A DNA stretch of 64,000 bases from Streptomyces yatensis (GCF_018069625.1 NZ_CP072941.1:3844001-3908000), one strand, 5' to 3'; positions 52,351 to 61,443 are shown, counted from the stretch's first letter. Numbers and translations: made by a program. Notes: generated by a model from the letters alone, not told the origin.

Positions 52351-53844
52351 GTGAGTGACACCCCATTCGGATTCGGCCTTCCGCCGGAGGAGCCGGAGGA
52401 CGGCGACGACGGCAAGAAGAAGGGCGGCCAGGGCGGCGAGCAGGGCCCCGCGAATCCCTTCGGGTTCGGCGGCGGACCCGGCGGAGCGGGCGGCGCGGAC
52501 AATCCGTTCGCCGCGATGTTCGGTTCGCTGAATCCGGGCGACCTGGGCGCCGCCTTCCAGCAGCTCGGGCAGATGCTCTCCTACGAGGGCGGCCCGGTGA
52601 ACTGGGACATGGCCAAGGACATCGCGCGCCAGACGGTGGCGCGCGGCACCGCCGACGGCAGTAAGGACGAGAGCGTCGGGCCCGCGGATCGCGCCGCGGT
52701 CCAGGAGGCCGTGCGCCTGGCCGATCTGTGGCTGGACGGCGTCACCTCGCTGCCCTCGGGCTCCGGGAGCGCCGTGGCCTGGAGCCGCGCCGAATGGGTC
52801 GAGGCGACCCTGCCGGTGTGGAAGGACCTGGTGGACCCGGTCGCCGAGCGGGTCGGCGCCGCCATGGGCGATGTGCTGCCCGAGGAGATGCAGGCCATGG
52901 CCGGCCCGCTGCTCGGGATGATGCGCTCGATGGGCGGCGCCATGTTCGGCACCCAGATCGGGCAGGCGCTGGGCGTGCTGGCCGGCGAGGTGGTCGGCTC
53001 GACCGATATCGGGCTGCCGCTGGGCCCGGCGGGCAAGGCGGCCCTGCTGCCGGTCAACATCGCGGCGCTCGGCTCCGGCCTCGGCGTGCCCAAGGAAGAG
53101 GTCCGGCTGTATCTGGCCCTGCGCGAGGCGGCCCACCAGCGGCTCTTCGCCCATGTGCCGTGGCTGCGCTCGCACCTCTTCGGCGCGGTCGAGGGGTACG
53201 CCCGCGGCATCAAGGTCGACACCGCCAAGCTGGAGGACGCGGTCGGCCAGCTCGACCCGACCCACCCCGAGCAGCTGCAGGAGGCCCTGCAGCAGGGCAT
53301 GTTCCAGCCCGAGGACACCCCCGAGCAGAAGGCCGCCCTGGCGCGTCTGGAGACCGCTCTGGCCCTGGTCGAGGGCTGGGTGGACGCGGTGGTGCACGCC
53401 GCCGCCAAGCCCCATCTGCCCTCCGCCGACGCCCTGCGCGAGACGCTGCGGCGGCGCCGGGCGAGCGGCGGCCCCGCCGAGCAGACCTTCGCCACGCTGA
53501 TCGGCCTGGAGCTGCGGCCGCGCCGGCTGCGGGACGCCTCCCGGCTGTGGGCCTCGCTGACCGACGCCCGGGGCCTGGAGGGGCGCGACGGGCTGTGGGC
53601 GCATCCGGACATGCTGCCGACGGCGCAGGACCTCGACGACCCGGACGGCTTCGTCCACGGCGAGCAGCTGGACTTCTCCGAGCTGGACAAGATGCTCGGC
53701 GAGGCGGCGGGCGGTGAGGACCGTAAGGACGGCCCCGAGCGCCCCGACCTCCGTAAGGACGACCCCGACCGTCCCGACCTCCGTAAGGACGGCGAGAGCG
53801 GCGAGAGCGGCGAGGACGACGACCGGGGCGACGGCGAGAAGTGA
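52351..53844 (+). CDS. DUF2342 zinc-dependent metalloprotease-like protein
   Basis: This 497-residue protein belongs to the DUF2342/Zincin_2 group. A Gly/Asp-rich disordered N-terminus (~1-55) precedes an all-helical core. The core carries FGTQIGQALGVLAGEVVGSTDIGLPLGP and the putative metal site EAAHQRLFAHVPWL. The C-terminus has three in-frame copies of a 10-residue R-K-D-x-P-x-R-P-D-L unit, then an acidic tail. The role is unknown. GTG 52351 has GAGGAAA upstream. It overlaps the Nudix gene by GTGA. Confidence 0.87.
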   Translation: MSDTPFGFGLPPEEPEDGDDGKKKGGQGGEQGPANPFGFGGGPGGAGGADNPFAAMFGSLNPGDLGAAFQQLGQMLSYEGGPVNWDMAKDIARQTVARGTADGSKDESVGPADRAAVQEAVRLADLWLDGVTSLPSGSGSAVAWSRAEWVEATLPVWKDLVDPVAERVGAAMGDVLPEEMQAMAGPLLGMMRSMGGAMFGTQIGQALGVLAGEVVGSTDIGLPLGPAGKAALLPVNIAALGSGLGVPKEEVRLYLALREAAHQRLFAHVPWLRSHLFGAVEGYARGIKVDTAKLEDAVGQLDPTHPEQLQEALQQGMFQPEDTPEQKAALARLETALALVEGWVDAVVHAAAKPHLPSADALRETLRRRRASGGPAEQTFATLIGLELRPRRLRDASRLWASLTDARGLEGRDGLWAHPDMLPTAQDLDDPDGFVHGEQLDFSELDKMLGEAAGGEDRKDGPERPDLRKDDPDRPDLRKDGESGESGEDDDRGDGEK

Positions 53845-54368
53845 GTCTGCACCAGGACGCGGCGCGGGTGCTCACCGAGTGGCCCGCGCCCGATGCCGCC
53901 CAGGAGCGGCTGCGGCGGCATTACGGCGACCATCTGGCCGCGTATCCGGACGGCATGTGGAAGGCGTGCGGGGACGGCCACATCACGGCGAGCGCCCTGG
54001 TGGTCGACCCGGAGCGGGAGCGCGTGCTGCTCACCCTGCACCGGAAGCTGCGGATGTGGCTGCAGATGGGCGGCCACTGCGAGCCGGACGACAGCACGCT
54101 CGCGGCCGCGGCGCTGCGCGAGGCCACCGAGGAGTCCGGGATCGAGGGGCTGACGCTGCTGCCGGGCGGCCCGGTGCGGCTCGACCGGCACCACACCCCC
54201 TGCGCCTGGCATCTGGACGTCCAGTACGCGGCGGTCGCGCCCCGGGGCGCGGTGGCGGCGATCAGCGACGAGTCACTGGATCTGCGCTGGTTCGACTACG
54301 ACGAGGTGGCGGACGTGGCCGATGAGTCGGTGCGGCACCTGGTGACGCGCACCCGCGCGCTGCTCTGA
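53841..54368 (+). CDS. Nudix hydrolase
   Basis: This 175-residue Nudix protein has the second half of the box, REATEESG, in standard form. The first part reads GGHCEPDDSTLAAAAL and lacks the usual Glu eight residues before the Arg, a known variant of this subgroup. The substrate is unknown. Translation is probably coupled to the DUF2342 gene by GTGA overlap. Confidence 0.88.
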   Translation: MSLHQDAARVLTEWPAPDAAQERLRRHYGDHLAAYPDGMWKACGDGHITASALVVDPERERVLLTLHRKLRMWLQMGGHCEPDDSTLAAAALREATEESGIEGLTLLPGGPVRLDRHHTPCAWHLDVQYAAVAPRGAVAAISDESLDLRWFDYDEVADVADESVRHLVTRTRALL

Positions 54369-54432
54369 GGAGCGGGGCGGCCGCGAACCGGGAGTCCGCG
54401 GCCGCCGTGCTCCGTCGACGTGATCGGCGTGG

Positions 54433-54467
54433 CCTCGGTCAGTTGTCGACGTGACCTCGGTCAGTTG
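54433..54467 (-). repeat. Duplicated stop region of the AIM24 gene, offset 22 bp
   Basis: CCTCGGTCAGTTG occurs at 54433-54445 and 54455-54467. The second contains the AIM24 gene stop (TCA at 54461-54463); the first repeats it 22 bp downstream in another frame. Confidence 0.8.
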
Positions 54468-55219
54468 CTGAAGATGTTGCCCTGGTTCTGACCGCGGGCG
54501 CCCTGCTGGCCCATGCCGAACTGCGCTGCCATGCCGCCCCCGACCACCGCGTTCTGCGGCGGGAGCAGCTCACTGGGCTGCACCAGGGCGTACCCCTGGC
54601 CGAGGAAGCTGAGCTCCCAGCCCTCGCCGGTGTTGCCGCGCCGCCGCCAGACGCCCGAGGAGTGCGTCTGCGCCTGCATCTGGACCCGCAGCGAGCTGGA
54701 CCAGGCGACGATGGCGTCCGCGTCGACATTGACGTACTTGTCGGGGGTGACCTGGAGCAGCAGCGGCTGCCCCGAGGTCATGAGCGCGACCTTGCCGCGG
54801 CCGGAGATGTTGAGGTTGTACTTGCCGGAGCCGGAGATCCCGTACTGGCTGTCCACCGCGATCGTCTCCCAGTGCAGCGTGGAGTCGAGCGCGAGCACAT
54901 AGGAGCTGTCGACGGTCAGCCCGTCGTGGTCCACGTCCATCACATGGATGTGCTGGGCGAGGTTGGCGAGGTAGACCGTGCCCTGCCCGGAGCAGCGCAT
55001 CAGGTCCAGACCCTCACCGGCGCGGCTGCGGGTCCTGCGCTGCCCCGGCGTCTGGTACTCGCCGTCGAACTCGATGAGCCCCTGATAGGCGACCATGCTG
55101 CCCTTACGGGCGAGCACATCCTCATGGCCGCTCAGGGCGACCCGCAGCAGCTGCGGGTTCTGCAGCGCGTAGCGGTCCTGCGTCTGGGCCTCGGTGAAGG
55201 CGAAAAGCGGGCTCTGCAT
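54461..55219 (-). CDS. AIM24-family protein (third of operon)
   Basis: This 252-residue protein is a beta-rich AIM24/TRAP-like fold: ARKGSMVAYQG, LMRCSGQGTVYLA and IVAWSSSLRVQMQ are family signatures. The Gly/Gln/Asn-rich end (QGARGQNQGNIFSN) is likely flexible. I start it at ATG 55219 with GGGAGGG upstream. Family role in bacteria is not established. The gene is the last of three AIM24 genes in tandem. Confidence 0.88.
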   Translation of the reverse strand: MQSPLFAFTEAQTQDRYALQNPQLLRVALSGHEDVLARKGSMVAYQGLIEFDGEYQTPGQRRTRSRAGEGLDLMRCSGQGTVYLANLAQHIHVMDVDHDGLTVDSSYVLALDSTLHWETIAVDSQYGISGSGKYNLNISGRGKVALMTSGQPLLLQVTPDKYVNVDADAIVAWSSSLRVQMQAQTHSSGVWRRRGNTGEGWELSFLGQGYALVQPSELLPPQNAVVGGGMAAQFGMGQQGARGQNQGNIFSN

Positions 55220-55235
55220 CTGGTGTCCCTCCCCC

Positions 55236-55919
55236 TCAGCCCCGGGCCCGGAGCCGGTCGGTGCTGTCCTCACTGGGCTGTACGACGACGAAGCCCTGCC
55301 CGGAGAAGCCGAGCTGATACGCCTCGCCGCTGCCCCGGCCGATCAGGGACGACGCCTTGAAGCTGCGCTTGCCCTTCACCTTGAGCCCGGAGGACCAGGC
55401 CACGAGCGCGTCCGGGTCCACATAGGTCTCGTCCTCACCGCGGCCGCAGTCGACCACGATGGGGGTGCCGCGGGAGGTCAGGGCGACCCAGCCGGTGCCG
55501 GAGACGCCCACGTTGAACAGGCCCTGCCCGGCGAACTTGGCGATGCCCTTGACCCGTTCGACGCCCCACTTGAGGTGCGCGTCGAAGGCGAGGAGATTGG
55601 TGCCGTTGACCGACAGCGCGTCCCCGTTGAGGTTGATGCAGACGACGTTGGCCCCGTAGTCGGCGAGGTAGAGCAGCCCGTCGCCGCTGCACCGCATCAG
55701 CGGGGCGCCCTCGCCGGTCAGCCACTGGGAGGCCATCTGACGTACCGCGGGCGGATTGGGCTCGTACTGGACGAAGCCCTCGTAGGCCACCATCGAGCCG
55801 GTGCGGGCGAAGAGGTCCTGGCCGCTCTGCATGGCGACCTTGAGCATGCTGGCGCCGTGGTTCTCCATCCGGGCGGCGACCGGGGCGGGTGCGAAGCCCG
55901 AGATCATTTGCTGGTCCAT
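55236..55919 (-). CDS. AIM24-family protein (second of operon)
   Basis: This 227-residue AIM24 protein has the same signature blocks as its neighbours (ARTGSMVAYEGFVQYE, LMRCSGDGLLYLADYG, LVAWSSGLKVKGKR). The start ATG 55919 follows AAGGAG with 6-base spacing, and the gene is 11 bases after the TerD-AIM24 gene. Three paralogues in one operon suggest a hetero-oligomeric complex. Confidence 0.88.
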   Translation of the reverse strand: MDQQMISGFAPAPVAARMENHGASMLKVAMQSGQDLFARTGSMVAYEGFVQYEPNPPAVRQMASQWLTGEGAPLMRCSGDGLLYLADYGANVVCINLNGDALSVNGTNLLAFDAHLKWGVERVKGIAKFAGQGLFNVGVSGTGWVALTSRGTPIVVDCGRGEDETYVDPDALVAWSSGLKVKGKRSFKASSLIGRGSGEAYQLGFSGQGFVVVQPSEDSTDRLRARG

Positions 55920-55930
55920 GACGGGCTCCT

Positions 55931-57682
55931 TCAGACCTCGTAGGGCTGGACGACGATGAAGTTGCCGGGCGCGCCACGGAACTGGAGGTTCACGGTCTCC
56001 CCGCTGTGGCCGGGATAGGCGCTGCGGCGCAGCCGCACCTGGCTGGAGATGATCACCTGGGATCCGGCGGACCACGCCACGATGGCGTTGCTGTCGGCGA
56101 AGGTGGTCGGGGTGACGGGGAGGACGACCGGGGTGCCCTCGGTCTTCACCACGACGGTGCCGGTGCCCTGGAACTGCATGGTGAACAGCGCGCCGCCGGG
56201 GATGCCGTGGCCCTCGATCCGGCGCACCTCGTGGTGCAGCGATTCGTCGAAGGCGAGCACGTTCTCGGCGGCGACACAGATGGCGTCGCCCTGGAGCTCG
56301 ATCGGGTGGAGTTCCGCGGCGTTCTCGGCGAGGAAGACCTGGCCCTGGCCGCTGCAGCGCATCAGCTGCATCTCCTGGCCGGTCGCGTTGCCGACGATCC
56401 GGCCACGGAAGCCGGCGCCCTTGTAGCTGAAGTCGACCTTGCCCTGGTAGAGCACCATCGTGCCCTGGCGGGCGAGCACGGGCTGCCCGCCGACGCCGAG
56501 GTCGACCCGCATCAGCCGGGGGTTCTGCGGCGTCCAGCGCTGGCCGGTGGGCGCCTCGCGGTACTGGGCGAGCGCGGCCTGGAGCCCGGGCGCGCCACCG
56601 CCGCCCTGGGGGACGCCCATGGCCTGCTGCTGACCGTAAGGAGCGGGCTGGCCCGGCTGACCGGGCTGGCCGGCCTGGCCGGGGTACGGCTGGGCGGGCG
56701 GCTGGCCGTACGGCGCGGGGGCGGGCGGGGTCTGGCCCGGCTGTCCGAAGGGGGCCTGCTGGCCCGGGAACTGGCCCGGCGGTGGGGGCGGGGGCACCTG
56801 CCCAGGCGGCGGCACCTGGCCGGGGCCGGGCGGCGCGATGGGTGCGGCGATGGTCGGGGCGCCGTGCATCTGCGGGGTGCCGGGGGCGGGCGGCTGAACG
56901 CCCTGCGGGGACGTGCCGTGGGGCGTTCCCTGCGGGGGCGTACCCGGGGCGGGCACCCCTTGGGGCGGCATCCCCTGAGGCGGCGTGCCCTGGGGCAGCG
57001 TTCCCTGGGGAGCGCCGAAGGCGGGAGCGGGCGGCGCCGGTGCGGCCGGGGCAGCGGTCGCGGCCGGGGGTGCGAAGCCCGGGGCGGGGGCCGCCTGGCC
57101 GGGCGGCGCGAAACCGGGCGCGGCGCCCTGGGCGGGCGCGGGGGCGGGCTCCTCCTCGGCAACCTCACCGCCGAAGTTCCTGAGCAGCGCGTCCAGTCCG
57201 CCGTCGAAGCCCTGCCCGACGGCGGCGAACCGCCAGACGTCCTTGAGGTAGAAGTCGCCCAGCATCACCGCGCGTTCGGTGCTGAACTCCGAACCGGTGA
57301 AGGAGTACCGGGCCACCTCCTCACCGCCCGCGACGATCCGGATATAGCCCGGGCCGATCTGCGACATCTGCCCGGCGCCGTCGATGGTCGCGGTGAAGGA
57401 GAGCTTGTGGATGGTGGAGGGGATGCTGTCGAGCGTGACGCGGAACGAATCCGTGTCACCGGCCTGCGCCCCGAGTTGCTGTATCGCTTCTTCAGGGGAT
57501 TTCGGCTGGTTGAAGAAGATGAAGTAGCGGTCGTCCGACAGCCGCTCGTCCGCGTCGAGCCCGAAGCAGCTGATGTCGAACGTCAGACCGGGACCGGCGA
57601 TCTGCACCCCGACGTACAGATCCCTCCCGGCCGTCAGATCACTGATCCTGGCCTTGTGGCCGCGCTGGAATTCCCTGGCCAT
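55931..57682 (-). CDS. TerD-AIM24 fusion protein
   Basis: This 583-residue protein has an N-terminal TerD domain (~1-185; DISCFGLDADERLSDDRYFIFFNQ and calcium-binding-type acidic residues). A ~190-residue Pro/Gln/Gly-rich linker with P-Q-G-x-P repeats follows, then a C-terminal AIM24 domain (~385-583). TerD proteins bind calcium and occur in stress and tellurite operons. Joining the two in one chain with two more AIM24 genes behind implies that they work together, perhaps at the membrane. The first gene of the operon starts at ATG 57682. Confidence 0.92.
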   Translation of the reverse strand: MAREFQRGHKARISDLTAGRDLYVGVQIAGPGLTFDISCFGLDADERLSDDRYFIFFNQPKSPEEAIQQLGAQAGDTDSFRVTLDSIPSTIHKLSFTATIDGAGQMSQIGPGYIRIVAGGEEVARYSFTGSEFSTERAVMLGDFYLKDVWRFAAVGQGFDGGLDALLRNFGGEVAEEEPAPAPAQGAAPGFAPPGQAAPAPGFAPPAATAAPAAPAPPAPAFGAPQGTLPQGTPPQGMPPQGVPAPGTPPQGTPHGTSPQGVQPPAPGTPQMHGAPTIAAPIAPPGPGQVPPPGQVPPPPPPGQFPGQQAPFGQPGQTPPAPAPYGQPPAQPYPGQAGQPGQPGQPAPYGQQQAMGVPQGGGGAPGLQAALAQYREAPTGQRWTPQNPRLMRVDLGVGGQPVLARQGTMVLYQGKVDFSYKGAGFRGRIVGNATGQEMQLMRCSGQGQVFLAENAAELHPIELQGDAICVAAENVLAFDESLHHEVRRIEGHGIPGGALFTMQFQGTGTVVVKTEGTPVVLPVTPTTFADSNAIVAWSAGSQVIISSQVRLRRSAYPGHSGETVNLQFRGAPGNFIVVQPYEV

Positions 57683-57778
57683 ACGTTAGGACCGTCCCCC
57701 ATCGCCGTACCGGTGAGTGCATTGCGCGCCAGGCTAGCCGCTGCCGCCGACTATGAGCGACGCCGAGGAGCACGGGTG

Positions 57779-57822
57779 TGGTTCCGTTACGGCACGGGGG
57801 TGGTTCCGTTACGGCACCCGCG
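57779..57822. repeat. 22-bp direct repeat downstream of the metallopeptidase gene
   Basis: TGGTTCCGTTACGGCAC occurs at 57779-57795 and again at 57801-57817, spaced 22 bp. It lies 8 bases beyond the YgjP-type gene end. On the minus strand each copy has GCCGTAA, similar to the gene's own GCCGTAG end. Confidence 0.65.
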
Positions 57823-57829
57823 TCGGCCC

Positions 57830-58456
57830 CTACGGCTGGTCGTCCCCGGGCCCGGTGAGGTGCGGCAACCGCCCGGCGGCGACCACCCCTTCGAGATAGC
57901 CCCGCGCCCGCTCGGTCCGCGGATACGCCTCCAGGAGCTGCCAGAAGCGCCGGCCGTGGCCCGGCACCAGCAGATGGGCCAGCTCGTGGAGGAGCACATA
58001 GTCCACGACGTACTCGGGCATGCCCTGGAGCCGGTGCGAGAGACGGATGCTGCCCTCGGCGGGGGTGCACGACCCCCAGCGGGTGTTCTGGTTGGTGACC
58101 CAGCGGACGGTGGCGGGCCGGGCCCGCCCGCCCAGGTACTGGCCGGAGAGCAGCTCGGCGCGGGCGGCCAGCTCCGCGTCGCCCAGCATCCGCTTGCTCT
58201 CCTGCGCGGCCAGCTTGTCCAGCATGACGCCCACCCAGCGCTGCTCCTCCGCCTCGGACATCCGGGCGGGGATGAGGACGACGGTGCGGTCGCCCTCGCG
58301 ATAGGCGGAGACCGTCCTGCGCCGCCGGGTGCTCCTGCGGACCTCGACCGCGCTCGCGCCCGAGCCGCGGCTCTGCGGGCTCGGGACGGTGCGCGGTGCG
58401 CTCGCGGCGCTGCGGGAGCTCTCCCCCGTGGTGCGAGAGGACGGATCGGCGGGCAC
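57830..58456 (-). CDS. YgjP/DUF45-type M48-like metallopeptidase
   Basis: This 208-residue protein has an Arg/Ser-rich N-terminus (~1-48). The DUF45 core follows: TRWGSCTPAEGSIRLSHRL, the zinc motif VLLHELAHLLVPGHGRRFWQLL (HExxH and third His), and a short C-terminal end. The physiological substrate is unknown. It is convergent to nothing nearby and precedes the TerD operon on the same strand with a ~150-base gap. Confidence 0.88.
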   Translation of the reverse strand: MPADPSSRTTGESSRSAASAPRTVPSPQSRGSGASAVEVRRSTRRRRTVSAYREGDRTVVLIPARMSEAEEQRWVGVMLDKLAAQESKRMLGDAELAARAELLSGQYLGGRARPATVRWVTNQNTRWGSCTPAEGSIRLSHRLQGMPEYVVDYVLLHELAHLLVPGHGRRFWQLLEAYPRTERARGYLEGVVAAGRLPHLTGPGDDQP

Positions 58457-58731
58457 GCCCCGACGTTACCCGGTGGCCGCCGGGGAAGTCCCGCCCCGCA
58501 CCTTGTTGCGGACCGAACCACTCCACGGTGTGCACGGCTTGTACGACCGGTGTTCGTACGACTTATTCCACTGCCTGTGGATAACGCTCTGCGGGCTCCG
58601 GGCTCCTACCCGCATGCTGAGGGCGGTGCGACGGAAGCGAACCGGCGCACTTCGAACAGTTCGGCTTTAACAGTGATGAATAGGCAAGTACAGGCACGAA
58701 GAGGCACAGAACATCAAACGGGGGGACGGCG

Positions 58732-59871
58732 ATGCATCCGATGCTCAAGCCCGCGCTGCGGCGCGGCTGGCGAAGCCGGGACACGGTCCAGTTCGGGGTG
58801 GCCCGGGCGCATGCGGTGGTGATGGGGCCGGTGGACACGGCCACGGGCAGCTTTCTGGAGCTGCTGGACGGCACCCGCGGTCTGCCGCTGCTGCGGCAGG
58901 AGGCCCGGGCCATCGGCCTGCCGGAGGGGCGGGCCGACGCACTGGTGGACCGGCTGGCGGCGGCCGGTCTGCTGGACGAGCCGAGGGACGGCGGTGAGCC
59001 AGCCGCGGCCCTGGACCGGCTGCGCCCCGACGCGGGGGCGCTCTCGGTGCTGCATCCCGAGCCCGGCGCAGCGGCGCGGCTGCTCGCCGCGCGGCGGGCG
59101 ACGCGGGTGCAGGTGCGGGGCGCCGGCCGGGTCGGGGCGGCGGTCGCGGCCGCGCTCTCGGGCTCGGGGATCGGCCGGGTCGATGTGGTGGACGGGGGAT
59201 GTGTCGAGCCCTGGGATGTGGCTCCCGGCGGACTGTCCGCCGATCAGGTCGGGGAGCGCCGGGATGTGGCCGCGCGCCGCGTGGTGCGGCAGACCGCACC
59301 CGGTCCGCTGCCGCGCCGGTCGGCGCGGGAGCGGACCTCCTCGGAAGAGCGGGCCCCCTCGGCAGAGCACGGTCTGGCCCTTGTGGTGATCGCCCCGCGT
59401 GACGGCCTCGCCGCCTACGCACCGGATCCGGAGCCGGCCCAGCCGCTTCTCGTCTCCGGGACACCCCATCTCTACGCGGGAGTCATCGAGGCCACGGGAG
59501 TGGTCGGGCCGCTGGTGGTGCCGGGCATGACGCCCTGTGCGGGCTGTGCCGCGGCGGGCCGTGCCGAGCGGGAGCCCGCCTGGCCGCGGATGCTCGCGCA
59601 GTGGCGGTCCGGGCGGCGGAGGACCGCCCCGGCCTGTGACGCGGCGCTGTCGATGGTGGTGGCGGGGCTCACCGCGGTGCAGGCGCTGGCGTTCCTCGAC
59701 GGCCGGCCTTCCGGGGGCGCGGGGGTCCGGTGGGAATTGGCGCTTCCCTCCCTCGTCTGGGAGGCGCGCCCGGTCGTAGCACATCCCGGCTGCGGCTGCG
59801 GAGCGGCCGGGGAGGAGGATGCCGTATATGCCTCGGCCGCAGAGGCACCGCACGCGACAATGTCCGGGTGA
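58732..59871 (+). CDS. E1/ThiF-like protein related to TOMM cyclodehydratase C-domains
   Basis: This 379-residue protein has an N-terminal winged-helix-like region (~1-80). A Rossmann core follows with VQVRGAGRVGAAVAAALSGSGIGRVDVVDGG (~118-150). Zinc-type cysteines lie in TPCAGCAAAG and HPGCGCG, the layout of E1-like partner proteins of RiPP cyclodehydratases. No YcaO protein, precursor peptide or oxidase is adjacent, so the partner is unknown. A GGGGGACGG lies before ATG 58732. Confidence 0.8.
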   Translation: MHPMLKPALRRGWRSRDTVQFGVARAHAVVMGPVDTATGSFLELLDGTRGLPLLRQEARAIGLPEGRADALVDRLAAAGLLDEPRDGGEPAAALDRLRPDAGALSVLHPEPGAAARLLAARRATRVQVRGAGRVGAAVAAALSGSGIGRVDVVDGGCVEPWDVAPGGLSADQVGERRDVAARRVVRQTAPGPLPRRSARERTSSEERAPSAEHGLALVVIAPRDGLAAYAPDPEPAQPLLVSGTPHLYAGVIEATGVVGPLVVPGMTPCAGCAAAGRAEREPAWPRMLAQWRSGRRRTAPACDAALSMVVAGLTAVQALAFLDGRPSGGAGVRWELALPSLVWEARPVVAHPGCGCGAAGEEDAVYASAAEAPHATMSG

Positions 59872-59946
59872 CCCACGTCCGTGGAGTGGGCGACGGGGGC
59901 CCGGGGGCCACCCTCCGGGATGGCACGGCTGTAGTTGGAGGGGCGC

Positions 59947-61443
59947 ATGACCGATCTGCCGCGCAAGGCGATCACCCGTACCGCCAAACTGGCGGCGCTG
60001 CCCTTGGGATTCGCGGGGCGCGCCACGTGGGGGCTCGGGAAGCGGATAGGGGGACGGCCGGCGGAGATGGTCGCGCGCGAGGTACAGCAGCGCACCGCCG
60101 AGCAGATGTTCAAGGTCCTCGGTGAGCTCAAGGGCGGGGCCATGAAGCTCGGGCAGGCCATGTCGGTCTTCGAGTCGGCGCTGCCCGAGGAGATAGCCAG
60201 GCCCTACCGGGCGGCGCTGACCAAGCTCCAGGAAGCGGCCCCTCCGATGCCCAGCCGCACGGTCCACGCGGCGCTGGAGGAGCGGCTGGGCCCGGACTGG
60301 CCGGAGCTGTTCCAGGAGTTCGACGACAAGCCGGCGGCGGCCGCCTCGATCGGGCAGGTGCATCGGGCGGTCTGGCACGACGGGCGCGTGGTGGCGGTCA
60401 AGGTGCAGTACCCGGGGGCGGGCGAGGCCCTGCTGTCCGACCTCAACCAACTGAGCCGGTTCGCCCGGGTGCTGGGGCCGCTGGTGCCGGGGCTGGACGT
60501 CAAGCCCCTGATCGCGGAGTTGCGCGAGCGCGTCGCCGAGGAGCTGGACTACGAACTGGAGGCGGCGTCCCAGCGTGCCCATGCGGAGGAGTACGCACAG
60601 GACACGGAGATCGTGGTGCCCGACGTGGTGCACCAGAGCGATCAGATACTGATCACCGAATGGATGGAGGGGACACCGCTCTCCGAGGTGATAGCCGACG
60701 GCACCCAGGAGGAGCGGGACCGCGCCGGGCAACTGCTGGCCCGCTTTCTGTTCTCGGGGGCGTCCCGCACCGGACTGCTGCACGCCGATCCGCATCCGGG
60801 GAACTTCCGGCTGCTGACCGGTGACGCCCCGGACGGACCGCCGGAGCGGTGGAAGCTGGGGGTGCTGGACTTCGGTTCGGTGGACCGGCTCCCGGAAGGG
60901 CTTCCGGAGCCCATCGGCATCGCACTGCGCATGGCGCTCCAGGGCGATGCCACGGGGGTCTACGAGCTGATGCGCGGGGAAGGGTTCGTCAAGCCGACGA
61001 TCGAGATGGACCCCGACGACCTGCTGGACTTTCTGGTGCCGATGCTCGAACCGGCCCAGGTGGACGCGTTCGTCTTCGACCGTCAGTGGCTGCGCAGCCA
61101 GGCGGCGCGGGTGGCCGATCGTCACTCCCCCGTCTATGAGCTGGGCAATCAGCTGAATCTGCCGCCCGCCTATCTGCTGATCCACCGGGTGACCCTGAGC
61201 ACCATCGGGGTGCTGTGCCAGCTGGGCGCCACGGTGCGGCTGCGGGATGAACTCGAGGCATGGGTCCCCGGCTTCGCCGAGGGGCCGGAGCCCGAGGACG
61301 GCGCCGAGGAGGCCGCCGAGGCCGGTGAGTCCGCCGGAACCGGGGAAGGTTCCGAGGCCGAAGTAGACGCCGGAACCGGGGAAGCCGTCGAAGCCGCACA
61401 AGGCGCCGAGGAGAAGTCCGAGGCCGCGGAGACCTCGGCCTGA
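59947..61443 (+). CDS. AarF/UbiB/ABC1-family atypical kinase
   Basis: This 498-residue protein has the ABC1 kinase-like marks: KLGQAMS (the KxGQ-type motif), AAASIGQVHRA (Ala-rich loop), VAVKVQYPG (Lys), EELDYELEA, LHADPHPGNF and LDFGS. Members bind ATP and act in isoprenoid-lipid metabolism. The C-terminal ~65 residues are Glu/Ala-rich and disordered. GGAGG lies just before ATG 59947. It follows the E1-like gene by 75 bases. Confidence 0.9.
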   Translation: MTDLPRKAITRTAKLAALPLGFAGRATWGLGKRIGGRPAEMVAREVQQRTAEQMFKVLGELKGGAMKLGQAMSVFESALPEEIARPYRAALTKLQEAAPPMPSRTVHAALEERLGPDWPELFQEFDDKPAAAASIGQVHRAVWHDGRVVAVKVQYPGAGEALLSDLNQLSRFARVLGPLVPGLDVKPLIAELRERVAEELDYELEAASQRAHAEEYAQDTEIVVPDVVHQSDQILITEWMEGTPLSEVIADGTQEERDRAGQLLARFLFSGASRTGLLHADPHPGNFRLLTGDAPDGPPERWKLGVLDFGSVDRLPEGLPEPIGIALRMALQGDATGVYELMRGEGFVKPTIEMDPDDLLDFLVPMLEPAQVDAFVFDRQWLRSQAARVADRHSPVYELGNQLNLPPAYLLIHRVTLSTIGVLCQLGATVRLRDELEAWVPGFAEGPEPEDGAEEAAEAGESAGTGEGSEAEVDAGTGEAVEAAQGAEEKSEAAETSA

